A DNA stretch of 64,000 bases from CAVPDA01 sp963702495 (GCA_963702495.1 CAVPDA010000017.1:14617-78616), one strand, 5' to 3'. Positions 36,339 to 45,843 are shown, counted from the first letter of the stretch. Notes: generated by a model from the sequence alone, not told the origin. Numbers and translations: made by a program.

Positions 36339-36656
36339 ATGTCATATCAGGTCACCGTCGCCTTTTCCGGCGGCAAGGAACTCGAAATCCATCTCCTCGA
36401 GAGCGATTTGATCGGGCTCACGCCCGATCGGGCGCATCTCTGGCTGGACGAGGAATGGATCGCCCTCGAATGCGAGCCGCTCAATCCGGTGGGCAAGATC
36501 CTGCTGCTCGACAAGATCCTCAGCGTGGCCAAGTACGGCGGCGAGAAGCGCTTCGTCCAGAACGACGAATGGGCGCGGCAGTTCGCGCGCTGCGTGGCGC
36601 TGCTGCTGGATCGTCCGGCGATCCGCGTCGATGTCGCCGCTCTGGTCGTAGGCTGA
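36339..36656 (+). CDS. Conserved hypothetical protein (105 aa)
   Basis: A 105-residue soluble alpha/beta protein (starts MSYQVTVAFSGGKELEIHLL, then TPDRAHLWLDEEWIALECEP). RBS GGGGAG before the ATG at 36339. No family recognised. Divergent from pgm. No signal peptide or membrane segment; cytoplasmic. Confidence 0.65.
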   Translation: MSYQVTVAFSGGKELEIHLLESDLIGLTPDRAHLWLDEEWIALECEPLNPVGKILLLDKILSVAKYGGEKRFVQNDEWARQFARCVALLLDRPAIRVDVAALVVG

Positions 36657-36685
36657 CCTTGCCGCGCCGGCCCGCGGCGCGATGA

Positions 36686-37096
36686 TCAATGCCGCTTGCC
36701 GAGGCCCAAGGCGCGCCTGTGGCGCAGCCGCGCCGGGGCATGGGCGGCCAGGGTGGACCACGCCAGGACCACCCAGAACAACCACATCCGCTGCCCGGAG
36801 TCGGCGACGTACCACGCCAACAGGACCAACTTGACGATAATGGCGACGCCGGCGAATTGGGTCGGGTATTGGGGATTGGACCAGAAATCCAGCGCCAGCA
36901 TCGCCGCTCCGGAGCCCACAAGGAGGATCACGAACGCGTCGTATCCAGCCACGGGCGCGGCAACCAGCAGTTCGGCGCCAACCCCCACCATGCCCGCCAG
37001 ATGCAGCATGCGCAGGAGGGACACCAGCCAGCGCCGGCCGGGGAAGTCGCGATAGGTGCCCGGTGCCGATACGGCCGCAGATTTCCGAGCGGACAT
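36686..37096 (-). CDS. Four-helix integral membrane protein (136 aa)
   Basis: Hydrophobic helices at about 25-45, 52-72, 80-100 and 103-120 (LRMLHLAGMVGVGAELLVAA, DAFVILLVGSGAAMLALDFW, FAGVAIIVKLVLLAWYVADS, WLFWVVLAWSTLAAHAPAR). The pattern resembles small DUF-type inner-membrane proteins found with stress genes. Function unknown. Start at 37096 lacks a strong binding site, so it is uncertain. Confidence 0.6.
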   Translation of the reverse strand: MSARKSAAVSAPGTYRDFPGRRWLVSLLRMLHLAGMVGVGAELLVAAPVAGYDAFVILLVGSGAAMLALDFWSNPQYPTQFAGVAIIVKLVLLAWYVADSGQRMWLFWVVLAWSTLAAHAPARLRHRRALGLGKRH

Positions 37097-37252
37097 GGAT
37101 ACGGTATCCGGCGGATCGAAACGTCGTATGGTACGGGCTTTCCCGGTCGCCGACCAAGATGGGACCAGCGGCGGGCCGGCAGCCCGGCCCTTCATCGCTA
37201 CCGGCGGACGTGACAGAATGGCAAATGAGCAGCTCAACCGAGCGGAGGAACA

Positions 37253-37708
37253 GTGTACAAGCAGATCATGATCGCGGTGGACGACAGCGAAACATCGGCG
37301 CGGGCGCTGAATGTGGCCATCGGGTTGGCCAAGTCCTGCGGTTCCCGGCTCGAAATCGTGCATGCGGTGGATGAGTCGTTGTTTCCGACTCACGCCCGGG
37401 GAGGCGCCATGCTGGTCGACCCGTTGCTGGTGCAGCGCGCCCTCGAACAGGAAGGGCAAAGGGTCCTCAGCGCCGCCGCCGAGACGGCGCACAACGCCGG
37501 TATCGAGGCAGAGACCCGGGTGCTGGCCTCCGAGACCCGGCACACCGCCGATCAGATCGCCGAGGCGGCCGACGCGGCGAAGGTCGAACTGCTGGTCGTC
37601 GGCTCCCACGGACGCCGCGGCGTGCAGCGCCTGCTCCTGGGCAGCGTCGCGGAGCGTCTCGTGCGCAAAGCCAACGTCTCGGTCCTGATCGTGCGCGGCG
37701 AGCCGTAA
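37253..37708 (+). CDS. Universal stress protein (UspA family)
   Basis: A 151-residue single-domain Usp. ATP-binding motif G-x2-G-x9-G-S is present (VGSHGRRGVQRLLLGSVAER), with VDDSETSARAL at the start. GTG start at 37253 with GGAGG upstream. Cytoplasmic; probably nucleotide-dependent stress tolerance. Monocistronic. Confidence 0.9.
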   Translation: MYKQIMIAVDDSETSARALNVAIGLAKSCGSRLEIVHAVDESLFPTHARGGAMLVDPLLVQRALEQEGQRVLSAAAETAHNAGIEAETRVLASETRHTADQIAEAADAAKVELLVVGSHGRRGVQRLLLGSVAERLVRKANVSVLIVRGEP

Positions 37709-37834
37709 TAATCCTGACGGCTTATTGTCAGCCGCGACCGGCGCTCCTAGAATGGAAGCGAGCCGAGCCCGATTCCCGGCGGCGGTTCGCCCAAACCAGG
37801 CTCGGAACCCATAATTATCCTATTCGAGGCGGTC

Positions 37835-38695
37835 ATGAAAAGAACATTCCTGTTGGCGGCTCTCCCTGTACTGGCTCTCTCCGGCTGCATTTCCAACCCC
37901 GTCCAGATGGGCTCCCCGGAAGCCAAGACCACGGCTACCGGCGCGACCGCCGGCGGCACGTCGGTCGGTGCGAATCCGCAGCTCGAACGCTGCGACCGGC
38001 CGCTCGGCACCCTGGCCCTGCTGGAGGACCAGCAGGCCGACTGGTATTCGATCCTGACGCGGGAGTACAAGCTCACCTCCACCGTGCCCTTGCTGCGGTT
38101 GCTGGTGCAGCAGAGCAACTGCTTCGTCGTGGTCGAGCGCGGCCGCGGTTTCGCCGCGATGCAGACCGAACGCGCCCTGGAGCAGGCGGGCGAACTGCGC
38201 AAGGGCAGCAGCTACGGCAAGGGTCAGATGGTTTCTGCGGACTATGGGCTGACGCCGACCGTCATCTTCAGCGAGCGCGACACCGGCGGCATGGGTGCGG
38301 CGCTGGGCGGGATCAGCCGCAGCGCCGGCATCATCGGCGCCCTCGCCGGATCGGTGAAGAACCGCGAGGCGTCCACCATGCTCGCGCTGGTGGATAACCG
38401 CTCCGGCGTTCAGGTGTCGGCATCCGAAGGCAGCGCCTCCAAGATGGATTTCGGCGTCGTCGGCGGCCTGCTCGGCAGCAGCGCCGGAGGAGGCCTGGGC
38501 GGCTACAGCAACACGCCGCAGGGCAAGGTGATCGCCGCCGCTTTCACCGACGCGTACAACCAGATGGTGCGGGCAGTGAAGGCCTACACGCCGCAGGCCG
38601 CAACCGGACCGAAGGGCATGGGCACCGGCGGAGCATTGAAAATCGACGGTACCGAACCCGAGCCCGAGCCGCCGGTGAAGAAGAAGAAGAAGTGA
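37835..38695 (+). CDS. CsgG-like outer-membrane lipoprotein
   Basis: A 286-residue lipoprotein: signal peptide with lipobox LSGC (C19). The body contains CsgG/HolB-like segments (RLLVQQSNCFVVVERGRGFA, TVIFSERDTGGMGAALGG, STMLALVDNRSGVQVSASEG). CsgG homologs form or assist outer-membrane secretion pores; no curli genes lie nearby, so the cargo is unknown. The C-terminus ends in a lysine run after a glutamate-proline repeat. RBS weak. Followed by a strong terminator. Confidence 0.75.
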   Translation: MKRTFLLAALPVLALSGCISNPVQMGSPEAKTTATGATAGGTSVGANPQLERCDRPLGTLALLEDQQADWYSILTREYKLTSTVPLLRLLVQQSNCFVVVERGRGFAAMQTERALEQAGELRKGSSYGKGQMVSADYGLTPTVIFSERDTGGMGAALGGISRSAGIIGALAGSVKNREASTMLALVDNRSGVQVSASEGSASKMDFGVVGGLLGSSAGGGLGGYSNTPQGKVIAAAFTDAYNQMVRAVKAYTPQAATGPKGMGTGGALKIDGTEPEPEPPVKKKKK

Positions 38696-38710
38696 GCCGG
38701 TGATTCCCGA

Positions 38711-38742
38711 AAAAGGGCGGCCTGCGGGCCGCTCTTTTTTTT
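38711..38742 (+). terminator. Rho-independent terminator of the CsgG-like gene
   Basis: AAAAGGGCGGCC, TGCG, GGCCGCTCTTTTTTTT. Strong G+C stem and an 8-base T run directly after the lipoprotein gene. Confidence 0.85.
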
Positions 38743-38880
38743 CCTGTTCCCTTGACATTGGACAATTGCAGAGGAATGGCTTATCGACTAGAGTTTTCCG
38801 GCTTGTCCGGCGCCCCTTCACTGCCGGCAACAGAATGCAGTTGCAGCCATGCAAGGAACACTGAAAAAAGGAGGACCCTG

Positions 38881-39180
38881 ATGGTAGCTCGCTCTCTCGC
38901 TCTCCTCGTTTCACTCGCTGCGGTTTCCGCCACGGCGGCGGCAGCCGACCCGAACCTGGCCCGCGACCTGGCCGCCACCTGCGCCTCCTGCCACGGCACC
39001 AATGGCAAGAGCGTCGGCGGCATGGAGCCACTGGACGGCGAAAAGAAACAGAAGATCATCGACAAGATCAACGAATACAAGTCGGGCGCCAAGCCGGCGA
39101 CGATCATGCATCAGATCGCCAAGGGCTACACCGATCAGCAGATGGAACTGATCGCCGACTACTTCTCGCAGCAGAAATAA
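38881..39180 (+). CDS. fccA: Flavocytochrome c sulfide dehydrogenase, cytochrome subunit
   Basis: A 99-residue periplasmic monoheme cytochrome: signal peptide to about residue 21, heme motif CASCH at residues 34-38. It pairs with the FAD subunit FccB, encoded 13 bases downstream, and passes electrons from sulfide or polysulfide oxidation to soluble c cytochromes. Single-heme form, shorter than the diheme FccA of Allochromatium. Strong GGAGG site upstream of the ATG. Confidence 0.85.
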   Translation: MVARSLALLVSLAAVSATAAAADPNLARDLAATCASCHGTNGKSVGGMEPLDGEKKQKIIDKINEYKSGAKPATIMHQIAKGYTDQQMELIADYFSQQK

Positions 39181-39193
39181 GGGGACGACAACA

Positions 39194-40477
39194 ATGACGA
39201 TCCATCGTCGAGAATTCCTGAAAGTCGCCGGCCTCACCGCTGCCGCCGGCGCCCTGTCCGGCTACGCCCTGCGCGCAGCCGCGGCACCGTCGGGCAACGT
39301 CGTCGTGGTCGGCGGCGGCTTCGGCGGCGCCACCGTCGCCAAGTATCTGCGGCTGTGGAGCAACGGCAGCGTCAACGTCACGCTCATCGAGCGCAACCCG
39401 ACCTTCATCTCCTGTCCGATCTCGAACCTCGTTCTCTCGGGCGATCGCAAGATGGAGGACATCACCATCAGCTACGACGGGCTGGCCAAAAAGCATGGCG
39501 TCAAGCTGGTGGCGGGCGAGGTCAGCGCCATCGATGCCGAGAAGAAGCAGGTCAAGCTGGCGAGCGGAGATTCGATCGGCTACGACCGGCTGGTCGTCGC
39601 GCCCGGCGTCGATTTCATGTACGAGAGCGTTCCCGGCCTGACCAAGGAACTGTCGGAGAGCAAGATCCTGCATGCGTGGAAGGCCGGTCCGCAGACCGTC
39701 GCCCTGCGCAAGCAGCTCGAAGACATGAAGGATGGCGGCGTGGTGGCGATCTGCATACCCAAGATCCCCTACCGCTGCCCGCCCGGTCCCTACGAGCGCG
39801 CCTGCATGGTCGCCCACTACCTGAAGAACAACAAGCCGAAGTCCAAGGTACTGATCCTCGACGCGAACGAGGACGTGGTATCGAAGAAGGGCCTGTTCAT
39901 GAAGGTTTGGGGCGACAACTACACGGGCATCGTGGAGTATCGCAAGGAGCAGAACATCACGGGCGTCGATGCCGCCAGCAACACCGTCAAGTTCGATTTC
40001 GGCGACCCGGTGAAGGCCGACGTGCTCAACATCATTCCGCCGCATATGGCCGGCGGCATCGCCAAGGCCGCGGGACTCATCAACCAGAACAACCGCTGGT
40101 GCGGCGTGGACTGGCTGACAATGGAATCCACTGCCGTCAAGAACGTGCACGTCATCGGCGACGCCACGTTCCCGGCCCCGGCCATGCCGAAGTCCGGCCA
40201 CATGGCCAACCAGCAGGCCAAGGTGGCCGCCTCGGCCATCCTCAACCTGCTCGCCGGAACGGGAGTGAACCAGGAGCCGGTGGTGATGAACACGTGCTAC
40301 AGCTTCTTCGATCCGAAGAACGCCGTGCACGTGGCTTCCGTGCACACCTATGACGCGAAGGAGAAGACGTTCAAGACCGTGCAGGGAGCAGGCGGCCTGT
40401 CGGCGGCTCCGACCGAACTGGAAGGGAAGTTCGCCACCGCCTGGGCCAAGAACATCTGGGCCGACACGCTGGCCTGA
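39194..40477 (+). CDS. fccB: Flavocytochrome c sulfide dehydrogenase, FAD subunit
   Basis: A 427-residue periplasmic flavoprotein oxidising sulfide to sulfur. Tat signal (HRREFLKVAGLTAAAGALSG). FAD motif VVGGGFGG at 39-45. C74 in FISCPIS is the cysteine that binds FAD covalently; C195 (YRCPPGPYERA) and C368 (NTCYSFF) are the redox-active pair. SoxF is the close homolog. Directly follows its cytochrome partner. Confidence 0.9.
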   Translation: MTIHRREFLKVAGLTAAAGALSGYALRAAAAPSGNVVVVGGGFGGATVAKYLRLWSNGSVNVTLIERNPTFISCPISNLVLSGDRKMEDITISYDGLAKKHGVKLVAGEVSAIDAEKKQVKLASGDSIGYDRLVVAPGVDFMYESVPGLTKELSESKILHAWKAGPQTVALRKQLEDMKDGGVVAICIPKIPYRCPPGPYERACMVAHYLKNNKPKSKVLILDANEDVVSKKGLFMKVWGDNYTGIVEYRKEQNITGVDAASNTVKFDFGDPVKADVLNIIPPHMAGGIAKAAGLINQNNRWCGVDWLTMESTAVKNVHVIGDATFPAPAMPKSGHMANQQAKVAASAILNLLAGTGVNQEPVVMNTCYSFFDPKNAVHVASVHTYDAKEKTFKTVQGAGGLSAAPTELEGKFATAWAKNIWADTLA

Positions 40478-40497
40478 CCGCCCGAGGCAATCCGACC

Positions 40498-40530
40498 AGC
40501 GGCCGCGCATTGCGCGGCCGCTTTGCTTTT
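40498..40530 (+). terminator. Rho-independent terminator of fccAB
   Basis: AGCGGCCGCGC, ATT, GCGCGGCCGCT (11-bp perfect stem) followed by TTGCTTTT, 21 bases after fccB. Confidence 0.8.
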
Positions 40531-40551
40531 AGCGCTGCGTCGATCCGGATG

Positions 40552-40648
40552 CAGGGCGGGCGGTGCCCGCCAGATGTGATCCGGCGGCCACGGGCCGCCC
40601 TACGACTGCCGCCTCAAATGGATGTAGGGCGGGCCGTGCCCGCCGGGT
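40552..40648. repeat. REP-like palindrome array
   Basis: Three palindromic units: GCAGGGCGGGC-GGT-GCCCGCC, GGCGGCC-AC-GGGCCGCC-CTAC, and GTAGGGCGGGCC-GT-GCCCGCC. They fill the gap between the convergent fccB and cytochrome c4 genes. Same family as at 237, 2480 and 13268. Confidence 0.6.
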
Positions 40649-40649
40649 C

Positions 40650-41249
40650 TCAATCCAGCGCGGAGATGTATTCCGCCACCGCCTTCATTTCGAGCTCGGT
40701 CAGTTTCGACGCGATCGAATGCATCACCGCGTTGTCGTTGTTGCGCGCGCGATTGTTGAACAGCTTGAGCTGACTGGTGGTGTAGCTCGCCTGCTGGCCG
40801 GCCAAGCGCGGCAATTGCGGCGTGCCCAGACCCTTCTCCCCGTGACACGAGGCGCAGGCGGGAATCTGCGAGTACTGGTTGCCCTTGAGGAAGATGTAGC
40901 GCCCGACCGCAGCCAGATCCGGATCATCGGTCTTGTGCGGTCCGACTTTCTTCGCCTCGAAGTAGGCGGCCAGCGCCTTCATGTCCTCGGGCGTCAGATC
41001 GGTCACCATGTCGTTCATGGTGTCACCCTTGCGCGCGCCAGACTTGAAGTCGGCCAGTTGCTTGGCCACGTACTCGGAATGCTGGCCGGCGAGCCGGGGA
41101 TAGCTCCGGCTCGCGCTCTCGCCATCCATGCCGTGGCACATGAAGCACTTGCCGGCGACGATCTGCTTGGCACGGTCCACGTCGGCTCCGGCCGCCGCCG
41201 ACACGGCAAGGAGCGCAACCATCGAAGCAGTGAACAACGTCGGTCTCAT
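40650..41249 (-). CDS. Diheme cytochrome c4
   Basis: A 199-residue periplasmic protein with signal peptide (cleaved near residue 21) and two heme motifs, CFMCH (about 35-39) and CASCH (about 132-136), each with a later methionine ligand (DTMNDM, NAVMHSI). Cytochrome c4 carries electrons to cbb3-type oxidases or nitrogen-oxide reductases and would take them from FccAB and SoxAX. Start ATG 41249. It ends in the palindrome array. Confidence 0.85.
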   Translation of the reverse strand: MRPTLFTASMVALLAVSAAAGADVDRAKQIVAGKCFMCHGMDGESASRSYPRLAGQHSEYVAKQLADFKSGARKGDTMNDMVTDLTPEDMKALAAYFEAKKVGPHKTDDPDLAAVGRYIFLKGNQYSQIPACASCHGEKGLGTPQLPRLAGQQASYTTSQLKLFNNRARNNDNAVMHSIASKLTELEMKAVAEYISALD

Positions 41250-41314
41250 GTTTCCTCCTGTCTAGAACACGAAGCTCGAAAATCCTGGCCGAACGGTGCG
41301 ATGGAGGCGGCGAG

Positions 41315-41764
41315 CTAGCCATGCCCGGTGCTGCCGAAGCCGCCGGCCCCGCGCTGGCTCTCGGAAAACTCATCCACCACGTCGAACGCCACCTGCAGCA
41401 CCGGCACCACGACCAGTTGTGCCAAGCGGTCCAGCGGATGGAGGGTGAATGTCTCGCGGCCGCGGTTCCAGGTGGAGACGAAGATCTCGCCCTGGTAGTC
41501 CGAGTCGATCAGTCCGACCAGGTTGCCGAGGACGATGCCGTGTTTGTGGCCGAGTCCGGAGCGCGGCAGGATCAGTGCCGCCAGCCCGGGATCCGCGAGG
41601 TGGATGGCAATGCCGGCCGGCACCAGGTGCGTCTCACCCGGATGGATCCGCAGCGGCGCCTCGATGCAGGCGCGCAGGTCCAAGCCCGCGGCGCCCGGCG
41701 TCGCATAGTGGGGAGGGGAATCCTTGAGGCGCGGATCGAGAATCTTGACGTCGATGCGGTGCAT
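41315..41764 (-). CDS. dut: dUTP diphosphatase
   Basis: A 149-residue trimeric dUTPase. Five motifs are visible, including AAGLDLRA, PRSGLGHKHG, GLIDSDYQGE and the C-terminal RGAGGFGSTG. It hydrolyses dUTP to dUMP and keeps uracil out of DNA. Downstream of coaBC with an 18-base gap, the usual order in proteobacteria. Confidence 0.95.
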   Translation of the reverse strand: MHRIDVKILDPRLKDSPPHYATPGAAGLDLRACIEAPLRIHPGETHLVPAGIAIHLADPGLAALILPRSGLGHKHGIVLGNLVGLIDSDYQGEIFVSTWNRGRETFTLHPLDRLAQLVVVPVLQVAFDVVDEFSESQRGAGGFGSTGHG

Positions 41765-41782
41765 GACCTGCCTCTTCCGCCG

Positions 41783-42997
41783 TCACCTCTTGAGCTTGCG
41801 CGCCAGATGGCCGACGATGGCGCGCGCCACCTGCAGCTTCGATGCCGGCGCCAGCGGGTGCTGGCCGCCGTCGTCGAACAGCACCACGGTGTTCTGGTCG
41901 CCGCCGAGACCGTGCTCCACCAGGTTGCCGACCAGCAGCGGCAGCTTCTTGGCGCGGCGCTTGGCCTCTGCGTACTCCGCCAGATTCTCGCTCTCGGCGG
42001 CGAAGCCGATGCAGAACGGCGGCTTGGGCCGGGCCGCCACCTCGCCCAGAATGTCGGGATTGGCGAGGAGCCGGATGGTCTTCTCCTTCTCGCCCTTCTT
42101 CATCTTCTGGCGCGCCGCCTCCGCCGGACGATAGTCGGCCACCGCCGCGACGCCGATAAACACATGGCAGTCGGCGATCCGCGACAGCACGGCATCGCGC
42201 ATCTGCAGCGCGGTCGTCACATCGACGCGCTGCACGCTGCGCGGCGTACGCTGGCTCACCGGCCCCGCGACCAGCGTCACCGCCGCCCCCGCCTCGGCTG
42301 CCGCGCGGGCGACGGCGAAGCCCATCTTGCCCGAGCTGAGATTGGTCACACCGCGCACCGGATCGAGCGGTTCGAAGGTCGGACCGGCCGTCACCAGCAC
42401 GCGCAGTCCGGTGAGGGGTTTGGGCTGGAAGAAGCCGACGATGTCCTCCAGCAGCTCCTCGGCCTCCAGCATGCGGCCTTCGCCCACTTCACCGCAGGCC
42501 TGATCGCCGGCAGCCGGTCCGAGCACGACCACGCCGTCGTCGCGCAACTGGCGCAGATTGCGTTGCGTCGCCGGGTTGTCCCACATCTGGCGATTCATCG
42601 CCGGCGCCACCAGCAGCGCGCACGGCGGCCGGGCGGTGTCGCCTTCGCGCTCGCGCGCCAGGCAGGTCGTGCTGAGCAGGTCGTCGGCCAGGCCGTGGGC
42701 GAGCTTGGCCAGGAGATCGGCGCTCGCCGGCGCCACCACGATGGCATCGGAACCGCGGCTGAGGTCGATGTGCGCCATGCTGTTCGCCATGCGCGCGTCC
42801 CACAGGTCGCACCATACCGGATTGCCGGACAAGGCCTGGAAGGTGACGGAGGTGACGAAGCGCGCGCCGCTCTCGGTGAGGACGACATGCACGTCGGCCC
42901 CCTCCTTCACCAGCAGCCGCGTCAGCTCCGCCGCCTTGTAGGCCGCAATTCCACCGCTGACGCCGAGCAGGATGCGCCTGTCGTTGAGATCGCTCAT
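41783..42997 (-). CDS. coaBC: Bifunctional phosphopantothenoylcysteine decarboxylase/synthetase
   Basis: A 404-residue CoA-biosynthesis enzyme. N-terminal CoaC flavodoxin-like domain (GVSGGIAAYKAAELTRLLV, catalytic histidine in AHIDLS, PAMNRQMWDNP substrate clamp, GEGRM loop). C-terminal CoaB ligase (VTAGPTFEPLDPVRGVTNLS, LLANPDILGEVAARPKPPFC). Divergent from radC, in an operon with dut, as is common. Confidence 0.95.
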   Translation of the reverse strand: MSDLNDRRILLGVSGGIAAYKAAELTRLLVKEGADVHVVLTESGARFVTSVTFQALSGNPVWCDLWDARMANSMAHIDLSRGSDAIVVAPASADLLAKLAHGLADDLLSTTCLAREREGDTARPPCALLVAPAMNRQMWDNPATQRNLRQLRDDGVVVLGPAAGDQACGEVGEGRMLEAEELLEDIVGFFQPKPLTGLRVLVTAGPTFEPLDPVRGVTNLSSGKMGFAVARAAAEAGAAVTLVAGPVSQRTPRSVQRVDVTTALQMRDAVLSRIADCHVFIGVAAVADYRPAEAARQKMKKGEKEKTIRLLANPDILGEVAARPKPPFCIGFAAESENLAEYAEAKRRAKKLPLLVGNLVEHGLGGDQNTVVLFDDGGQHPLAPASKLQVARAIVGHLARKLKR

Positions 42998-43058
42998 GAC
43001 TTTGCCATGACATTGGTAGAATCGGGCCGAAGCGTAATTTTACTGGATTGCATCCACC

Positions 43059-43739
43059 ATGGCGATCAGCGATTGGCCGGAAGACGAACGCCCGCGCGAG
43101 CGGCTGCTGCGGGACGGCGCCCAGGCGCTGTCCGATGCCGAACTGCTGGCGATCTTCCTGCGCGTCGGTGTGAAGGGCAAGAGCGCGGTGGATCTGGCGC
43201 GCGACCTGCTGGCGAGCTGCGACGGCAGCCTGTCGCGGCTGGCTGCGTCTTCCATCGCCGAACTGCAGCGCATCGCCGGCATGGGGCCGGCCAAGGCGGC
43301 GCAGCTCAAGGCGACGCTGGAGCTCAGCCGGCGCGCCCTGCTGCAAGAGATGGCGAGCCGCGACGTGCTGTCCTCGCCGCGGGAGGTGAGGGACTACCTG
43401 CGGCTCAAGCTCGCCGCCCTGCCCTACGAGGTGTTCATGGTGCTGCTGCTGGATGCGCAGAACCGGCTGATCCGCTCCGAGGAATTGTTCCGCGGCACGC
43501 TCACCCAGACCAGCGTCTATCCGCGCGAGATCGTGAAGCTGGCTCTCGCCCACAACGCCGCCGCGCTGATCCTCGCCCACAATCACCCGTCCGGAGTGGC
43601 CGAGCCGAGCCGAGCCGACGAGCAGCTCACGCTATCCCTGCGGCAGGCGCTGGCGCTGGTGGACGTCAAAGTGCTCGACCACTTCATCGTCGCCGGCAAT
43701 GCCGCGCCGCTGTCCTTTGCCGAGCGCGGCCTGCTCTGA
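43059..43739 (+). CDS. radC: RadC family protein (JAB/MPN domain)
   Basis: A 226-residue protein: N-terminal helix-hairpin-helix part (ELQRIAGMGPAKAAQLKATL) and a JAMM/MPN metal-binding domain with HNHPSG. Biochemical role is unresolved; the name is historical. Divergent from coaBC and upstream of rpmB, a typical arrangement. Confidence 0.9.
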   Translation: MAISDWPEDERPRERLLRDGAQALSDAELLAIFLRVGVKGKSAVDLARDLLASCDGSLSRLAASSIAELQRIAGMGPAKAAQLKATLELSRRALLQEMASRDVLSSPREVRDYLRLKLAALPYEVFMVLLLDAQNRLIRSEELFRGTLTQTSVYPREIVKLALAHNAAALILAHNHPSGVAEPSRADEQLTLSLRQALALVDVKVLDHFIVAGNAAPLSFAERGLL

Positions 43740-43807
43740 AACTCGCCTTGAGTTGCGCGCCGCTTTTCGGGTACAATTCCGCCCTTTGCGAAATCCGGAG
43801 CACGATC

Positions 43808-44044
43808 ATGGCACGCGTCTGCCAAATCACGGGCAAGGGCCCGATGGTGGGGAACCATGTGTCCCACGCCAACAACAAGACCAAGCGCCGCTTCCTGCCG
43901 AACCTGCAGAACCGCCGCTTCTGGGTCGAAAGCGAAAACCGCTGGGTCAGCATGCGCGTCACCAACGCTGCGCTGCGCACCATCGACAAGAACGGCATCG
44001 ACACGGTGCTGACCGAGCTGCGTGCGCGCGGCGAAAAAATCTAA
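43808..44044 (+). CDS. rpmB: 50S ribosomal protein L28
   Basis: A 78-residue basic protein (MARVCQITGKGPMVGNHVSH, RRFWVESENRWVSMRVTNAA). Normal length. RBS GGAG before the ATG. Forms an operon with rpmG, 20 bases downstream. Confidence 0.97.
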   Translation: MARVCQITGKGPMVGNHVSHANNKTKRRFLPNLQNRRFWVESENRWVSMRVTNAALRTIDKNGIDTVLTELRARGEKI

Positions 44045-44064
44045 CGTCCGAGAGGTAGTCCGCC

Positions 44065-44232
44065 ATGGCCAAGGGCGCTCGCGAGAAGATCAAGCTGGAA
44101 TCGACGGCCGGCACCGGTCATTTCTACACCACGACCAAGAACAAGCGCACCACGCCGGGGAAGCTGGAGCTGATGCGCTACGACCCGAAGGCACGCAAGC
44201 ACGTCGCCTACAAGGAAGTGAAGCTGAAGTAA
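44065..44232 (+). CDS. rpmG: 50S ribosomal protein L33
   Basis: A 55-residue protein (MAKGAREKIKLESTAGTGHF, ends AYKEVKLK). Cysteine-free type, hence the zinc-independent form. RBS GAGAGG. Too short for many gene finders but unmistakable beside rpmB. Confidence 0.97.
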   Translation: MAKGAREKIKLESTAGTGHFYTTTKNKRTTPGKLELMRYDPKARKHVAYKEVKLK

Positions 44233-44249
44233 TCGGCTTCAGCAACAAG

Positions 44250-44273
44250 AAAGCCCGCCGTCGGCGGGCTTTT
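44250..44273 (+). terminator. Rho-independent terminator of rpmBG
   Basis: AAAGCCCGCC, GTC, GGCGGGCTTTTT: a 10-bp stem with T run, 18 bases after rpmG. Confidence 0.9.
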
Positions 44274-44715
44274 TCATTGGGTATCCGGAAGATGGCGTGG
44301 GACAATAGGCTGGTTATTCCGCCCCAACCGACCCATAGCCTCCGCAAGGCAGTTCTTGATTCGAATGGCAGCTACGAAAGTCATTGCTGCCACCAACGCA
44401 AGCAAACTCGCTGTCAAGACCTCGGCCAGAGCCGACCCCCCGCCTCTTGGTCAACTCGGTCCGCTTAACCCAGGCTTAACAACCGCGAAACATCATCCTT
44501 ACAAATCATATAATTAGTGCCTGACCGAAAACCCCGGTTCTTTGACGTTGGAATCCACTACATTGTCTTCAATGTCATGTCTGCGACGGTTTGTGCCAGG
44601 CGTCACGGGCGAATAAGTGTGCAATATGGGTAAAACATGCCTTCGTCATGACTGATAGGCAAGCGACTCCCTGTGACTCCGAACATCACTGCATGAACGC
44701 CGGGTTTGGCGTCGG
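44274..44715. other. No gene seen; lower-GC flank of insertion sequences
   Basis: About 440 bases, less GC-rich than the neighbours (for example ACAAATCATATAATTAGTGC near 44502). Short frames only. The end of the ISNCY-type element probably lies in the last 100 bases, but I could not define its terminal repeat. Confidence 0.4.
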
Positions 44716-45788
44716 CTATGCCGCCAGTTTGTGGGGCATGTCACGATCTGCGTAGCGGCTCTTGCGCTTGGCCCGCCGGTTTTCCTGTTCCCGCAGGATG
44801 GCACCGATGCGATGGATGTTCCTCGCCACCACCGCCAGCGCGACGTAGCGTTTGAATCCGCCAATGCCATGGTCCGGACAGCGATCAAGCCCATGCACCT
44901 CGAGCGCGTTGATCGCCGACTCGACTGCCGAGTGTTGAGCTCGCGCCTTGACGAAGTCCTCCGTGCTCTCTACCGCTTGTGCCTGTTGCGACAGCTTGCC
45001 CTTTCTCGGCAAGGCCACCAGCTTCAGATGGGCCTGCAGTTCCTGCTGGTTGGCCGGTGAGTGGAATCCTTTGTCGAAGCTGCAGGCCTGCAGGTCGGCA
45101 AAGCGCTCCTTTGTCTCTTTGACCATGGCCACCGTCACCTGGTCATCGGTTTGCTTTTCCATCACCCGATGATGCAGCACGAAGCGATGCTGGTCTTCCA
45201 TGACGCACACCCGCAAACCCAGTTCGACCGGCACGCCGGCCTTGCCCTTGCTGATCCACTCGGTGTGCGTCTCGAACACCGAAAAGACTCTCTCGGCATG
45301 GGGGATGACCTCTCCCAGAATGACCCGCCGTCTCGTCTGGTCGATCTGGCGCTCGGCATGTTTGATGAACGTCTCGATCTCGATCTTGGCCGCCAGGGAC
45401 TCGATACCACCCCCGGCAGTCCTGGCCAGTGTCTGCCGGGCCTTGTCCAGATAGCCTTGGGCGACCTCCAGGTAGCTCGCGTGCGCCGCGATCACGCGCG
45501 CGTCGTTTTTCTCCTTCTGCGCTTCGCTGCGGGCCGTGCTGTGCTTGGTGCTCTGCGCAGCACGCAGGTGGCGCTTGAGGTGCCTGACGTTGTAGGCATG
45601 CTGGCGCCAGTCGCTCAAGCCTTGATCGGCGCTCAGGCGCGCGCTCAGTTCGATGACCTTGCGCGTGGCGTCAAAGAGCAGGCTGATATCGGTCGGGTAG
45701 TGCACGTCGGTCTCAACCACGAAGGAGTCGCAACGCCCACGCAGGACTTCGCCTTCCTTTTTTTTACCAATTCGTGACCAGCAGCGAC
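44716..45788 (-). pseudogene. ISNCY-family transposase, 5'-truncated
   Basis: The frame from about 45760 to 44716 shows an ISNCY-type transposase (RCDSFVVETDVHYPTDISLL, QHSAVESAINALEVHGLDRC, RYVALAVVARNIHRIGAILR). The preceding GHELVKK lies in another frame, with the shift at the T run near 45758-45766. Everything upstream is replaced by an IS91-type transposase on the other strand. About 345 codons remain; inactive. Confidence 0.7.
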
Positions 45789-45843
45789 GCATGTCGAGCG
45801 GGAATTTCGCCGCTGCCTCGAATGCGGCATTCTGGCCCACGGT

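Noticed and set aside
38752..38880. 43-residue N-terminal extension of FccA
   Set aside because: The ATG at 38881 has a strong GGAGG and begins a proper signal peptide; the extension has neither.
41321..44044. 907-codon plus-strand frame covering dut, coaBC and radC
   Set aside because: It reads antisense to dut and coaBC and out of frame through radC; only its last 78 codons (rpmB) are real.
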